Shown here in pieces: positions 1-62,800 of a stretch of DNA of 64,000 bases. The position numbers and the translations under genes are program-made. Below the pieces are notes generated by a model. It ran no database searches, had not been told where the DNA came from, and saw only the letters and a list, made by a program, of their open reading frames with translations. The stretch covers positions 966,001 through 1,030,000 of the forward strand of contig JAOTOL010001604.1 of NCBI GenBank assembly GCA_034440575.1, given 5' to 3'. Origin of the DNA: Imbricaverruca yamaguchii. Taxonomy: Eukaryota; Arthropoda; Thecostraca; Neoverrucidae. Position 1 is the first letter of the stretch; each line of letters starts with the position of its first letter.

Positions 1-610
1 CCAGAGCTAGATGTCAAGTCTCGACATCCGGCCTATATGCAGCTGAAGGCTTGGATCTGGTAGAATTGCACGCAGTCGTCGGTCAGACTGACTTGTACGA
101 GTACGGCTCGACGCGTTCTCGCTTGATGCTACGACTCAACAGCCTAACTTCATTTGCTCTCATAATATTATCGTACAGTTGGCAGTTGCATCCTCACCAG
201 GCTGTTTGTCTCCTTGCTCCTACCTATATCCTTGGCTCTTAGACTCATGTAATTCCCTGCCCATATTCCATTACCTTGTTGCAACCTTGCTGTACTGTAA
301 ATCCACTGACAACGAAATCTTGCTTCGCTCCTGCCCTTTGCATTCTCGACGCAATTAATTCCTGATGGCATTTTCAATTTTATATTTCCACCGGGTTTGC
401 GTTCTACGCCACATGAATGCATTGACAGATTTTCCACACGAATTAGTTTCTGAAGTCAACTCGCGCCAGGCCGTAACTAATATCTATTTTACCCGGTCAA
501 GGCAAGGAGGGGAGAGCGAGTGCAGTTCCCCCGCCTCCCCAGGGTCTCAGAAACCATGGGGCCAACAGAAAATACTGTGAAATTACCCATGACGATTCAG
601 AACGCACCCC

Positions 611-700
611 TCCCATCCACACCGCACACACCCATCCATACCGCACACACCCATCCATACCGCACACACCCATCCACACCGCACACACCCATCCATACCT
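611..700. repeat. 19-bp minisatellite
   Basis: Four to five copies of CCGCACACACCCATCCATA. In intron 20, C/A-rich on plus. Confidence 0.9.
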
Positions 701-1037
701 CACATATCCAGTCCTATCCACTCGACTTCGCGTAGCACACGCGAGGATCCAGCTGGTCAGATGGTGAAACGACTGCTGGCAAGCCCAACGGTCCTCCAGT
801 TTGAACTTGGTTCGCTCCGTCAACTTCGCTGCCCGAGACCAGTCAGCATGATAGATCAGCGAGGTAAAGTAATATTCGCTTTTTAATTGAACGTAGATCA
901 TGTCCAAGAACAAATGTAAACCTAAATATATCTTCGGTGATTGCAGGATGGTGTTACCTGAACGTCACCCAGAACTGGTGAATCACACCTGCGTTACCTC
1001 AAGGTCACCCGGAACTGGTGCACCACAGGTAGGTTAC

Positions 1038-50411
<49,374 letters not shown>

Positions 50412-50502
50412 GGTTGCGAGGCTGACCGGCCGCCACCGCCCGCCGTCGGTTGAGGCCAGCGCTGTGTGCGTCCGCGCCGACGGCGAGCCGAGCCGTGCGG
50501 GG

Positions 50503-50510
50503 TGACGTCA
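50503..50510. promoter_or_regulatory. Consensus CRE (TGACGTCA) near the start codon
   Basis: A perfect cAMP-response-element palindrome 92-99 bp upstream of the ATG of exon 1, in a GC-rich stretch between the ATG and the 20-bp array. It may be promoter or 5' UTR; no TATA box was identified. Function is inferred only from the motif. Confidence 0.35.
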
Positions 50511-50519
50511 CCAGCACGG

Positions 50520-51495
50520 GCGTCACCACCGCCGGCCGTGATCCGCCACCGCCGGCCGTGATCTACCACTGGCGGCCGTGATCCGTCACTGGCGGCCGTG
50601 ATCCACCATTGGTGGCCGTGATCCACCGCCGCCGGCCGTGATCCGCCACCACCAGCCGTGATCTACCACTGGCGGTCGTGATCTACCACTGGCGGTCGTG
50701 ATCCGTCACTAGTGGCCGTGATCCACCACCGCCGGCCGTGATCCGCCACCACCAGCCGTGATCTACCACTGGCGGTCGTGATCCGTCACTGGCGGCCGTG
50801 ATCCGTCACTGGCGGCCGTAATCCGCCACCTCCGGCCGTGATCTACCACTGGCGGTCGTGATCCGTCACTGGGGGCCGTGATCCACCACTGGTGGACGTG
50901 ATCCGCCAATGGCGGCAGTGATCCACCACCACTGGGCGTGGTCCACCAATGCCGGCCGTGATCTATCACTGGTGGTCGTAATCCATCACTGCCGGCCGTG
51001 ATCCTCCACTGGCGGCCATGATCCGCCACCGCCGGCCGTGATCCACCGCCGCCGGCCGCGATCCGCCACCACCGGCCGTGATCCACCACTGGTGGACGTG
51101 ATCCGTCACTGGTGGACGTGATCCGCCACTGGCGGCAGTGATCCGCCACCTCCGGCCGTGATCTGCCACCACCGGCCGTGATCTACCACTAGCGGCCGTG
51201 ATCCGTCACTGGCGGCCGTGATCCACCACTGGTGGCCGTGATCCACCACCGCCGGCAGTGATCCGCCACCACCAGCCGTGGTCTACCACTGGCGGTCGTG
51301 ATCCGTCACTGGTGGACGTGATCCGCCACTGGCGGCAGTGATCCACCACCGCCGGGCGTGATCCACCAATGCCGGCCGTGATCTATCACTGGTGGTCGTG
51401 GTCCGCCACTGGCGGCCGTGATCCTCCACTGGCGGCCGTGATCCACTACTGGCGGCAATGATCCACCACTGGCGGCCGTGATCCACCACTGGTGG
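50520..51495. repeat. 20-bp minisatellite at the gene's 5' end
   Basis: About 48 units of GGCGGCCGTGATCCACCACT and variants, from about 110 bp upstream of the start codon. It probably overlaps the 5' UTR or promoter. Confidence 0.95.
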
Positions 51496-51654
51496 CCCCA
51501 AAAGTCTGATGTCCAGGGACTTGATAAATTCAAGCTTGATGAACAATTAATTTGTGGGACAAAGATGGCTATTTGTGAATGATTCTGGTGTCAAGCTACA
51601 GCAACTTCGTAATCTCGACCACTCAGAAGTTATTAATATAAATAGTGTGGTAAC

Positions 51655-51720
51655 TAAAGCGCCCCTCCAAGAAAATGTGCCCCCTCCCGGATTCAAATAA
51701 CTGGATCTGCCCTTGAATTG
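51655..51720 (-). repeat. Dispersed repeat family A, truncated copy 4
   Basis: Only the 5' part of the family is present on the minus strand (GGGGGCACATTTTCTTGGAG, then GGGCGC). It lies just upstream of the gene's 5' array. Confidence 0.5.
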
Positions 51721-51787
51721 TGATAGATGCCTATATCCTGCATGTCCCCCAATCACTACAAAAAGGTACACCTCTGGTGTCTACCGT

Positions 51788-52012
51788 GCTAGGCAGATCA
51801 CGGCCAGGCAGATCACGGCCAAGCAGATCACGGCCAGGCAGATCACGACCAGGCAATGACACGGCTCGTGCTGTATTGGGCAGATCACGGCCAGGCAGAT
51901 CACGGCCAGGCAGATCACGGCCAGGCAGATCACGGCCAGGCAGATCACGACCAGGCAATGACACAGCTCGTGCGGCCAGGCAGATCACGGCCAGGCAGTG
52001 GCACGACTAGTG
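51788..52012. repeat. 15-bp minisatellite
   Basis: GGCAGATCACGGCCA in about 14 copies, interrupted by two GCAATGACACGGCTCGTGC inserts. Confidence 0.94.
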
Positions 52013-52159
52013 CTGTGCTTGGCCGCGCAGTCTTCTTGAAAATCGTTCGACACCTACATTGCGGTGTCCTGGACCATGCGTGGTTCTTTTTTGCTCGCTT
52101 AGCTTGCTGCTGCATTCCCGGTTGCCAGCTGGCCAATGACCATTAATCATAACCGCTAC

Positions 52160-52480
52160 TTCCCTGTGCCGCCGTTTGGCTGTGACGGGCTGACACAGCC
52201 GCTACTTCCCTGTGTCGCCGTTTGGCTGTGACGGGCTGACACAGCCGCTACTTCCCTGTGCCGCCGTTTGGCTGTGACGGGCTGACACAGCCGCCACTTC
52301 CCTGTGCCACCGTTTGGCTGTGACGGGCTGGCACAGCCGCCACTTCCCTGTGTCGCCGTTTGGCTGTGACGGGCTGGACACTAGCCGCTACTTCCCTGTG
52401 CCACCGTTTGGCTGTGACGGGCTGGCACAGCCGCCCCTTCCTGTGTCGCCGTTTGGCTGTCACGGGCGGGTTCTCGTCGG
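52160..52480. repeat. 46-bp minisatellite x7
   Basis: Units of CCGCTACTTCCCTGTGCCGC plus CGTTTGGCTGTGACGGGCTGACACAG. Confidence 0.94.
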
Positions 52481-52499
52481 GCACACAGCCGCCTCGGGT

Positions 52500-54065
52500 G
52501 TCCCGTGTCGGGTGTCCGTTGTGTGTCCCGTGTCGGGTGTCCCGGGTTTGTGGTGTCCCGTGTCGGGTGTCCCGTGTCGGGTGTCCCGTGTCGGGTGTCC
52601 CGTGTCGGGTGTCCCGTGTCGGGTGTCCCGTGTCGGGTGTCCCGTGTCGGGTGTCCCGTGTCGGGTGTCCCGTGTCGGGTGTCCCGTGTCGGGTGTCCCG
52701 TGTCGGGTGTCCCGTGTCGGGTGTCCCGTGTCGGGTGTCCCGTGTCGGGTGTCCCGTGTCCGGTGTCCCGTGTCGGGTGTCGGTGTCCCGTGTCGGGTGT
52801 CCCGTGTCGGGTGTCCCGTGTCGGGTGTCCCGTGTCGGGTGTCCCGTGTCGGGTGTCCCGTGTCGGGTGTCGGTGTCTGTGTGTCCCGTGTCGGGTGTCC
52901 CGTGTCGGGTGTCCCGTGTCGGGTGGGTCGGTGTCCCGTGTCGGGTGTCCTGTGTCGTGTGTCGGGTGTCCCGTGTCGGGTGTCCCGTGTCGGGTGTCCG
53001 TGGGTGTCCCGTGTCGGGTGTCCCGTGTCGGGTGTCCCGTGTCGGGTGTCCCGTGTCGGGTGTCCCGTGTCGGGTGTCCCGTGTCGGGTGTCCCGTGTCG
53101 GGTGTCCCGTGTCGGGTGTCCCGTGTCGGGTGTCCCGTGTCGGGTGTCCCGTGTCGGGTGTCCCGTGTCGGGTGTCCCGTGTCGGGTGTCCCGGTGTCCC
53201 GGTGTCCCGTGTCGGGTGTCCCGTGTCGGGTGTCCCGTGTCGGGTGTCCCGTGTCGGGTGTCCCGTGTCGGGTGTCCCGTGTCGGGTGTCCCGTGTCGGT
53301 GTGTCGGGTGTCCCGGGTGGGTGTCCGTGTCGGGTGTCCCGTGTCGGGTGTCCCGTGTCGGGTGTCCCGTGTCGGGTGTCCCGTGTCGGGTGTCCCGTGT
53401 CGGGTGTCCCGTGTCGGGTGTCCCGTGTCGGGTGTCCCGTGTCGGGTGTCCCGTGTCGGGTGTCCCGTGTGTCCGGTGTCCCGTGTCGGGTGTCCCGTGT
53501 CGGGTGTCCCGTGTCGGGTGTCCCGTGTCGGGTGTCCCGTGTCGGGTGTCCGTCGGGTGTCCCGTGTCGGGTGTCCCGTGTCGGGTGTCCCGTGTCGGGT
53601 GTCCCGTGTCGGGTGTCCCGTGTCGGGTGTCCCGTGTCGGGTGTCCCGTGTCGGGTGTCCCGTGTCGGGTGTCCCGTGTCGGGTGTCCCGGTGTCCGTGT
53701 CGGGTGTCCCGTGTCGGGTGTCCCGTGTCGGGTGTCCCGTGTCGGGTGTCCCGTGTCGGGTGTCCCGTGTCGGGTGTCCCGTGTCGGGTGTCCCGTGTCG
53801 GGTGTCCCGTGTCGGGTGTCCCGGGTCGAGTGTCCCGTGTCGGGTGTCCCGTGTCGGGTGTCCCGTGTCGGGTGTCCCGTGTCGGGTGTCCCGTGTCGGG
53901 TGTCCCGTGTCGGGTGTCCCGTGTCGGGTGTCCCGTGTCGGGTGTCCCGTGTCGGGTGTCCCGTGTCGGGTGTCCCGTGTCGGGTGTCCCGTGTCGGGTG
54001 TCCCGTGTCGGGTGTCCCGTGTCGGGTGTCCCGTGTCGGGTGTCCCGGGTCGAGTGTCCCGGGTC
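52500..54065. repeat. 15-bp GTGTCCCGTGTCGGG minisatellite (1.6 kb)
   Basis: About 100 near-identical units with rare shortened units (e.g. GTGTCGGTGTC). The high homogeneity suggests recent expansion. Because 15 is a multiple of three, all frames stay open; they are not genes. Confidence 0.97.
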
Positions 54066-54239
54066 CGGTGCGCTCAGTTGCTCCGTCGTGATGGTCTGTA
54101 ATCACGCGCCACTTGTGACAATCGTCTCCAACAGTATCTTATCTCGCCGCTACTCGGCTCGAGCTGTCGCACGGCAGCACCACGAGGCTGTGCCTATCGG
54201 TTCTGCTGACACACCGACTGTGACGACAGCTTGGCAACA

Positions 54240-54475
54240 CGCACCTTCCGCTTTGTCCCTTTCCCTTCCGGAGAGTCTCCCCTCCGCTTTGTCTATTTTC
54301 CCCCTGAAAGTCTCCCTTTCGATTTGGCTGCTTACCCCCAGGAGAGTCTCCCTTCCGCTTTTTCCCTTTCCCTTCCGGAGAGTCTCCCCTCCGCTTTGTC
54401 TCTTTCCCTCCTGGAGTCTCCCTTCCGCTTTGTCCCTTTCCCTCCCGGCGAGTCTCCCTTTCGCCGAGTCTCTTG
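54240..54475. repeat. Approximately 37-bp pyrimidine-rich repeat x6
   Basis: CTTCCGCTTTGTCCCTTTCC plus CTTCCGGAGAGTCTCCC variants. Confidence 0.9.
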
Positions 54476-54924
54476 AATGCAGTGCCCGTGCTAATGGAGC
54501 TGAGGTTCATGCCGTATCCGCTGAAAGCTGTCACCAAGCATTTGCTATGAGTGGAGCAGCAGGGTGTTAGTGAGCAAGTGGAAGGGAGCTCATCGCCATG
54601 GCTGTCTCCTATCGTGGCTATTCGAAGGAAGTCGGCAAGTGGGTTCAGAGTTTGTTTGGACATGCCTGAAGTCAACAAAGCAGTCATCTCTGACGACCAT
54701 CATATCTTTGGCATGCAGAACAGTTGACAGGACGACAGGGTCAATAGGTCAATTGTATCGACGCAACACCATAGGCGTAACGTTAAAATGTCACGGCGTT
54801 CTTGGAGCGCGTCTCCTCGCTCAGTCGTGGCGATGCCCATGCTGTATCCCACTGTGTAGTAGCCAACGAAGCGGGCGACGGCCCATGGTTATGACGAAAG
54901 CGCAAGTGTCTGATTAAGGCTGCT

Positions 54925-55076
54925 AATCTCTGAAGACCTCTGAAGACCTCTGAAGATCTGAAGACCTCTGGAGACCTCTGGATACGTCTGGAGACCTCTG
55001 AAGATATCTGAAGATTTATGAAGATTTCTGAAGACCTTTACACACATTTGGAGACCGCTGAGGACTTCTGAAGACT
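54925..55076. repeat. 10-11-bp GAAGACCTCT repeat
   Basis: About 14 units of CTGAAGACCT / CTGGAGACCT. It ends next to the acceptor of the candidate exon at 55087. Confidence 0.88.
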
Positions 55077-55086
55077 GTCGTGACAG

Positions 55087-55242
55087 ACCGACGGATACGC
55101 AGAAGGAAGTCTGGGCACCGGATTGGAGATGTTCCAGCCGTCGCCTGGGCTCGACGCCAGCGCCATCGACAAGAGTCTACCGTCCAGCTCCACAGGTGGC
55201 GCCCCCATCGCGGACGCCGACTACCGCGCCGCCAAATACTGA
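55087..55242 (+). CDS. Candidate terminal coding exon of a second gene (plus strand)
   Basis: Fifty-one codons plus TGA, preceded by CGTGACAG at a plausible acceptor; an in-frame TGA lies just upstream, so it could only be an exon. About three quarters of codons end in G or C, as in the minus-strand exons. The peptide contains GTGLEMFQPSPGLDASAIDK and ends IADADYRAAKY, looking like a hydrophilic C-terminal tail. A 10-11-bp array ends right at the proposed acceptor, the same layout as in the main gene. I do not recognise the protein and found no partner exon. Confidence 0.35.
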   Translation, partial: TDGYAEGSLGTGLEMFQPSPGLDASAIDKSLPSSSTGGAPIADADYRAAKY

Positions 55243-55244
55243 GT

Positions 55245-58200
55245 ACGTTACAAATAGACCGAGCAGAACACATTGGTCAATTTCGTTCAGCCAGGGCGCA
55301 AGGACACGCGCACTCAGCAGGACTCAGCATTACTGCCCAACTACATCGTGGGAACGACTAGGTATTCTCCAGGAGATGGCTGAAGTGTGAACTTATCACG
55401 GTTGGGAAGTTTGCCATCAATAGTCGTAAGTCGGTGTTCCATGTGGTGCCGGAGGCCATCCGGCAAGTTCCCGACTTACATCAATGACAAATGTACAGGT
55501 ATCCAGTGATGTCTAGCTGGAATACATTCACCAGTGTTCTGGGACCTCATTTTAGGGCCCTCCGGGCGTCTTTCGACGATCCCTTGAATCACCCAGTGAG
55601 GTCCAAAGGGACCTTGGAAGTATGCATGGATAACTGGAAAATTTGGGATGCTGAGGCATACTTAATGGCCGCAACGTACAAGACGTTCGCGTTCATGCCA
55701 GGGCAGATCCAGAGTTTGGTCAGAGGAAAGACCAACAGGTTAAGTGGGTCATATGTTCCCTCGGGGCGTCCACTAGGTGTGGCCTCACCCACCCAGCAGT
55801 GTCCCTCAGCGAAATGTATCTCATGTCTAGTGTTTGTACATCGTTGTCTTAGTCTTAATTCGAAAGTAGTGTTGCATTTTCTTAAAAGGAAGCCAGGACA
55901 CTCCAAGTTTGCTCTGAGGTTTGTGCTAGCGACCCGCGTATATCAGGCCGCCGAGGGGAGATGCTATGACGTCTGTTTCTGGATTGGCCTTTGCTTTGCT
56001 GTACAGCCACTATTCAGCTTTGACCGTGAGCTCAACAGGCAACGACGCTTGCAGCTCCGTACATGAGGAGTTACTATTCTTGGTAGCTTCCCTGCACGAA
56101 TACATATAGTTGCATGACAAGCATGGAGGCAATACCTAGACAGAGATATACATATGCTAGACAGAGTGCACGTGGCGCTACTGGATCTATTAGCCGACTA
56201 GGAGGCTTAAAATATGATTGAGAAATGCTGATGGCATTCACCAACAGGTACTCGTTCAAGCATATGAAATTATGGGGTGATATGAACGAAATGCTTAAAA
56301 TCGTGAAATGGTTAAATTGAAATGGAATTGAAAGCTTGCCAAATTAAATTGGAAAAATGAAAGAATATCAATCTGAATGATGCTCTTCTTTTTCAGGCTA
56401 TGACATCTTAGGGGCTTCAATACAGGTTCGACAAGTGAAGGTGCAGGGCAGCCAAACGCCAGCGAGTTTTAAGTCAAATGGTGGATGATCAATGGAATGG
56501 GGTGCCCGGTGATGAAATGGAGGGTCCCTGACTGGATGTATTTAAAGTAGGCTGGATGAATTATTTAGGTCCAATAACTTTATATTTGCATAATGAGATA
56601 TGGAGTGGGAATATTGGAAATTGGGTACACGAAATTGGATTGATATACGTGAGTCACTCGTGTGTAGAGATCACACGTGTGCTACTCGATACACGCGTGT
56701 GTAACGACCACGTGTGTTTTGTTCCACCAACGCATGCATTACTGCACCCACGTGTGTTTCTCCACCCACGTGCGTTACTCCACCCACGTATGTTACTCCA
56801 CCCACGTGCGTTACTCCACCCACGTGTGTTACTCCACCCACGTGTGTTACTCCACCCACGTGTGTTACTCCACCCACGTGTGTTACTCCACCCACGTGTG
56901 TTACTCCACCCACGTGTGTTACTCCACCCACGTGTGTTACTCCACCCACGTGTGTTACTCCACCCACATATGTTACTCCACCCACATATGTTACTCCACC
57001 CACCCACGTGTGTTACTCCACCCACGTGTGTTACTCCACCCACGTGTGTTACTCCACCCACATCCAGTGTGTTACTCCCACTGTGTTACTCCACCCACGT
57101 GTGTTACTCCACCCACGTGTGTACTCCACCCACGTGTGTTACTCCACCCACGTGTGTTACTCCACCACGTGTGTTACTCCACCCATTCCAGTGTTACTCC
57201 ACATTTACCACGTGTGTTACTCCACCCACGTGCGTTACTCCACCCACGTGCGTTACTCAACCCACGTGTGTTACTCCACCCACGTGTGTTACTCCACCCA
57301 CGTGTGTTACTCCACCCACGTGTGTTACTCAATCCACGCGTTTGTTAAGCGAGATCGAGTGAACAGGGCTGCTTTAGCTTGGGCAGACAGTTTCTTCAGT
57401 TTTGGATACAGCATTGATTAAGGACATAGTGCTTAAGCGTTTTTTCGCTATATACGCTTACCCCGGCAACCACTGGGGTATTTGTACTCACACCAGTCAC
57501 TTGGGGAGGAGGACTTTTCCCATGTATCGTCGCAACCAATGAACCGATTGCGCCGATTCGAATGACATTCGATAGACCAATGACTTTCGTCGAGATGCTT
57601 ACCTGGAAGTCACTGGTGAAGTCACCGGCCATGTCAAGTCAGACTGTTGGATTGTTTTGAGAGCTCATACTTTTAACGCAAACTAGAGCATCAGGGGACA
57701 ATGCAAGATCAGCCGTGGTTGAACACATGCCGTGTGCATTTAAAAGTACGCATGTATGAAATTTTTTTGGGCCTCGTGTCAAGTGAGGTCGTTTGTGGGA
57801 ATAGGTCAAATTGTCATTTTGATTCATGTCATACAATTAATTTTCCAGGAGACATTTTGAGAGGAATCTTAGAAAACTGGCATTTCGGATATGGCATATT
57901 CGTATGCCATATGGTGTGGAAATTTGTATATCAGTATAATCTCACATAGCGCCTATAGTCACAGGTCATGTCAAGTGGAAATATTTTACTAACTCCAAAG
58001 GTGCATATCTGTATTCATACATAGACATTACAGTAATATATAACTTAGGTGTTGGTTGATGCATGCGTTAGATGCCAATAATTATGCAATCTGAACTTTT
58101 CCTCGGGTCGAGTAAGGTCATCTGGGGAGGAGATACGAAATTCTTGTTTTGGTCTAGTATGCAACGTGCTACATGTTTTTTAGGCTGCATCTATACAAGG

Positions 58201-58429
58201 AGCTCAAAAAAGAGGCCTGCACTTCCGTATGTACCGTTCACGTGTTCGTATACACTTCGTATATACTACGTGCTCTTTGTGTCTGCAGATTTCGTTAGGC
58301 ATGGTGTTTTCAGCGCGATGACGAGAAACGCAAAAAGGAGCTCGATCCCATCTCACCACCTGACCCTGAATCTAAATTTCCATTATTGATCATATCTGAT
58401 GATTATCGCGCGACTTTGGCCTTTGCCCC

Positions 58430-58430
<1 letters not shown>
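55245..58430. other. Intergenic sequence around the E-box array
   Basis: Contains a 191-codon open frame at 55491-56066 (plus) with no recognisable motif and ordinary codon content. Otherwise nothing outside the array at 56740-57340. Confidence 0.5.
56740..57340. repeat. 18-bp minisatellite with a CACGTG E-box in each unit
   Basis: About 33 units of CCACCCACGTGTGTTACT; most contain the CACGTG palindrome. It includes a few CACATATG variants. Confidence 0.95.
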
Positions 58431-60599
<2,169 letters not shown>

Positions 60600-60600
<1 letters not shown>

Positions 60601-62800
60601 ACGTGTATCCATCACTGGAAGCTTTCGAGGTCCGAATTGCACCAAATCTAAGGAATTTTCATATTTTGGGTTATACAATTATCACATCTCAGGTTATACG
60701 ACAAAAACCTTACAATTCGTCCGCGAAATTGTCACGATGAAAATCATATCTGATCGCAGTGTGTCCAAGAAGTAGTTTCTTTTTCCCCAGGATCGAGTTA
60801 AAAATATTAGGAAAAATCACCTGGTGACATGCTTTCTCGTGATAGGCAAAGGCAAAACTTTGCGCTGCCAAAATTATTTGTCATATCTGAATGATTTACG
60901 ACCACAGGAGCAATCGTGCTTCTAACCATAGCAATGTCGTGGAAGAGACAAAGCTTGGAGAGCCAAATGTGTAAAGCCTTGGAAGCATCGTGGGGCCAAT
61001 TTTAATTCAACTATGCCAAAACCAAGTTGACATAGCAAAGGAGAACTTTGTCCGTCAAAAATGGCCAGTGTTTCTATTTGCTTCGCCCTGTATTTAGGCT
61101 TTGTCTCCGGCTACTGGTGAAATGCAGCGACATCCGGTCAGGCAGAGTACAGTACATGGGTAGCGATGCTCACGATGAGACTAGCTTCAACAAATGCCGT
61201 AAATATCCAACACATGACTGGTATTCTCAAAACAGTATGGGTGTAGCAAATAAGGTTATCGTAGATGTCCGTAGAACTCATCCGGCACCAGTAGTCTGCA
61301 TCATGAGTGTAACCACAAGGGGTGGGGATATTCCCCACACACAATTTCTGAAAAGTGGCGATTTGTCCCCATCATTTTTTCCGTGCCCCCCCCAGCCTCA
61401 ACTACCTGAGTATCATCGCCGAAAAATTATACTTCATTTATAAAGTGAAGACAAAAATATGCACAAGAGAATTACCAAACATACTAACCCGTCCCGTCTG
61501 GGGGGGGGGGTCTTCAACCGCCCCGCCCCCCTCAGGTTTTTCGCGGATAGCGGACGAACGGCGCGCGACAGCGCGCCCAAATTTGGCATACCTCTTCCCA
61601 TATCAATTTGACATGCTGATTCAAAATGTTTGGGTCAGGTCATCTAGGGTCAACGAGTTAGTCGAGGTCAAGTGAGGTCACCTCCAGAAAAGTTCAACCA
61701 GTCGTCACGCTTTAACGGATACAGATATTTTAATGAAACTTTCGGCGTTTGTTTATCTTTACGGATGGAACAAAACGTACGAGTGGAATGTTTGATTTTG
61801 TTCGTTTTTAACTACATGTAACTTTTTACATAGCATTTTTTATTAGGGCAAGTTGACTTCCAACAACGTTTCTTGGTGTGCTCTACCCAGTGGAAAAGGA
61901 AAATTAAAGAAATATTGAAAACTCAAAATTTTGAAATTAAAAAAAATGGGGTGAGGGCAAAATAAATGATAGCCCTGGTCGATTTCGCTGTCCTTTTCTC
62001 ATTCCAAATAAATTTTGTTTTTTCATACATCCCCAAAATGAACTCCCCAGAGTCAAAAATATAATGTAAGCCGTGAAAAGTCGTGAAAATCTATCCCCCT
62101 GGTTACGTCACTTTTGGGGAAAATTGTTTTGGGAAAAATTGTCATATAGTTATCTGAATATTATCATGTAATGAAGAATTCATGCTCATTAAATAAACTA
62201 AGCTCGTCATGATTCATCAATCAATTAGCAAGGTATTACAATATTGGGGTATAGCTTACAGTGCACCATTACCTACCATGGAATGCCAGGTATCCCACTG
62301 TGGAGTAAAAATATAAAATAAATTTGAATGTATGAACAGCTTCTCTGGCACTGGAGGGGAAGACACGGTGTCTAGCTAAAGCATATATAATCTACGCCGT
62401 GGCCCTTCAAATTATTTCGCACATTTTACTCAGAAACATTGTACACGTGTTTGTTGTTTGTTCACACGACACCAAAATGCCTTGGACTTGAAGGAAAATG
62501 GTTAGTTGTTGCATTATCACCATAATATATTATTTACCCTTTCCAGCTTCATATTTTCTTGAAAATCGTTCAGCTTAGTGCCACAACCACTCATCTTGTT
62601 CTCCGTGACGTGACTCGGTTGAAAAACTTCGCAAAGAAGTACCGGATCCAGACTTCAATGCGCGTCTCTGGCTTGGCCGCTTCGAGGAACCCCATATCTG
62701 ACGTCATCATCATGAGGAGTTTTTTTTTAACGATGACAACACCTAACTGAAATAATTTAATTGGTAGGAAAGATACGTCTTAGGAGGAAAATACTTCAGT
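60600..62800. other. AT-rich intergenic stretch
   Basis: No gene seen. A G/C homopolymer pair at 61500-61530 and GGTCAGGTCATCTAGGGTCA words at 61630-61680 look like remains of dispersed repeats. Confidence 0.55.

Noticed and set aside
52314..54570. Open frames of 528-736 codons in all three plus frames, and 574 codons on minus
   Set aside because: Produced by a 15-bp array whose unit length is a multiple of three and lacks stop codons. The peptides are simple VSRVGCP-type repeats in every frame.
55491..56066. 191-codon plus-strand frame
   Set aside because: No recognisable motif, no splice or promoter context and ordinary composition; kept only as a note.
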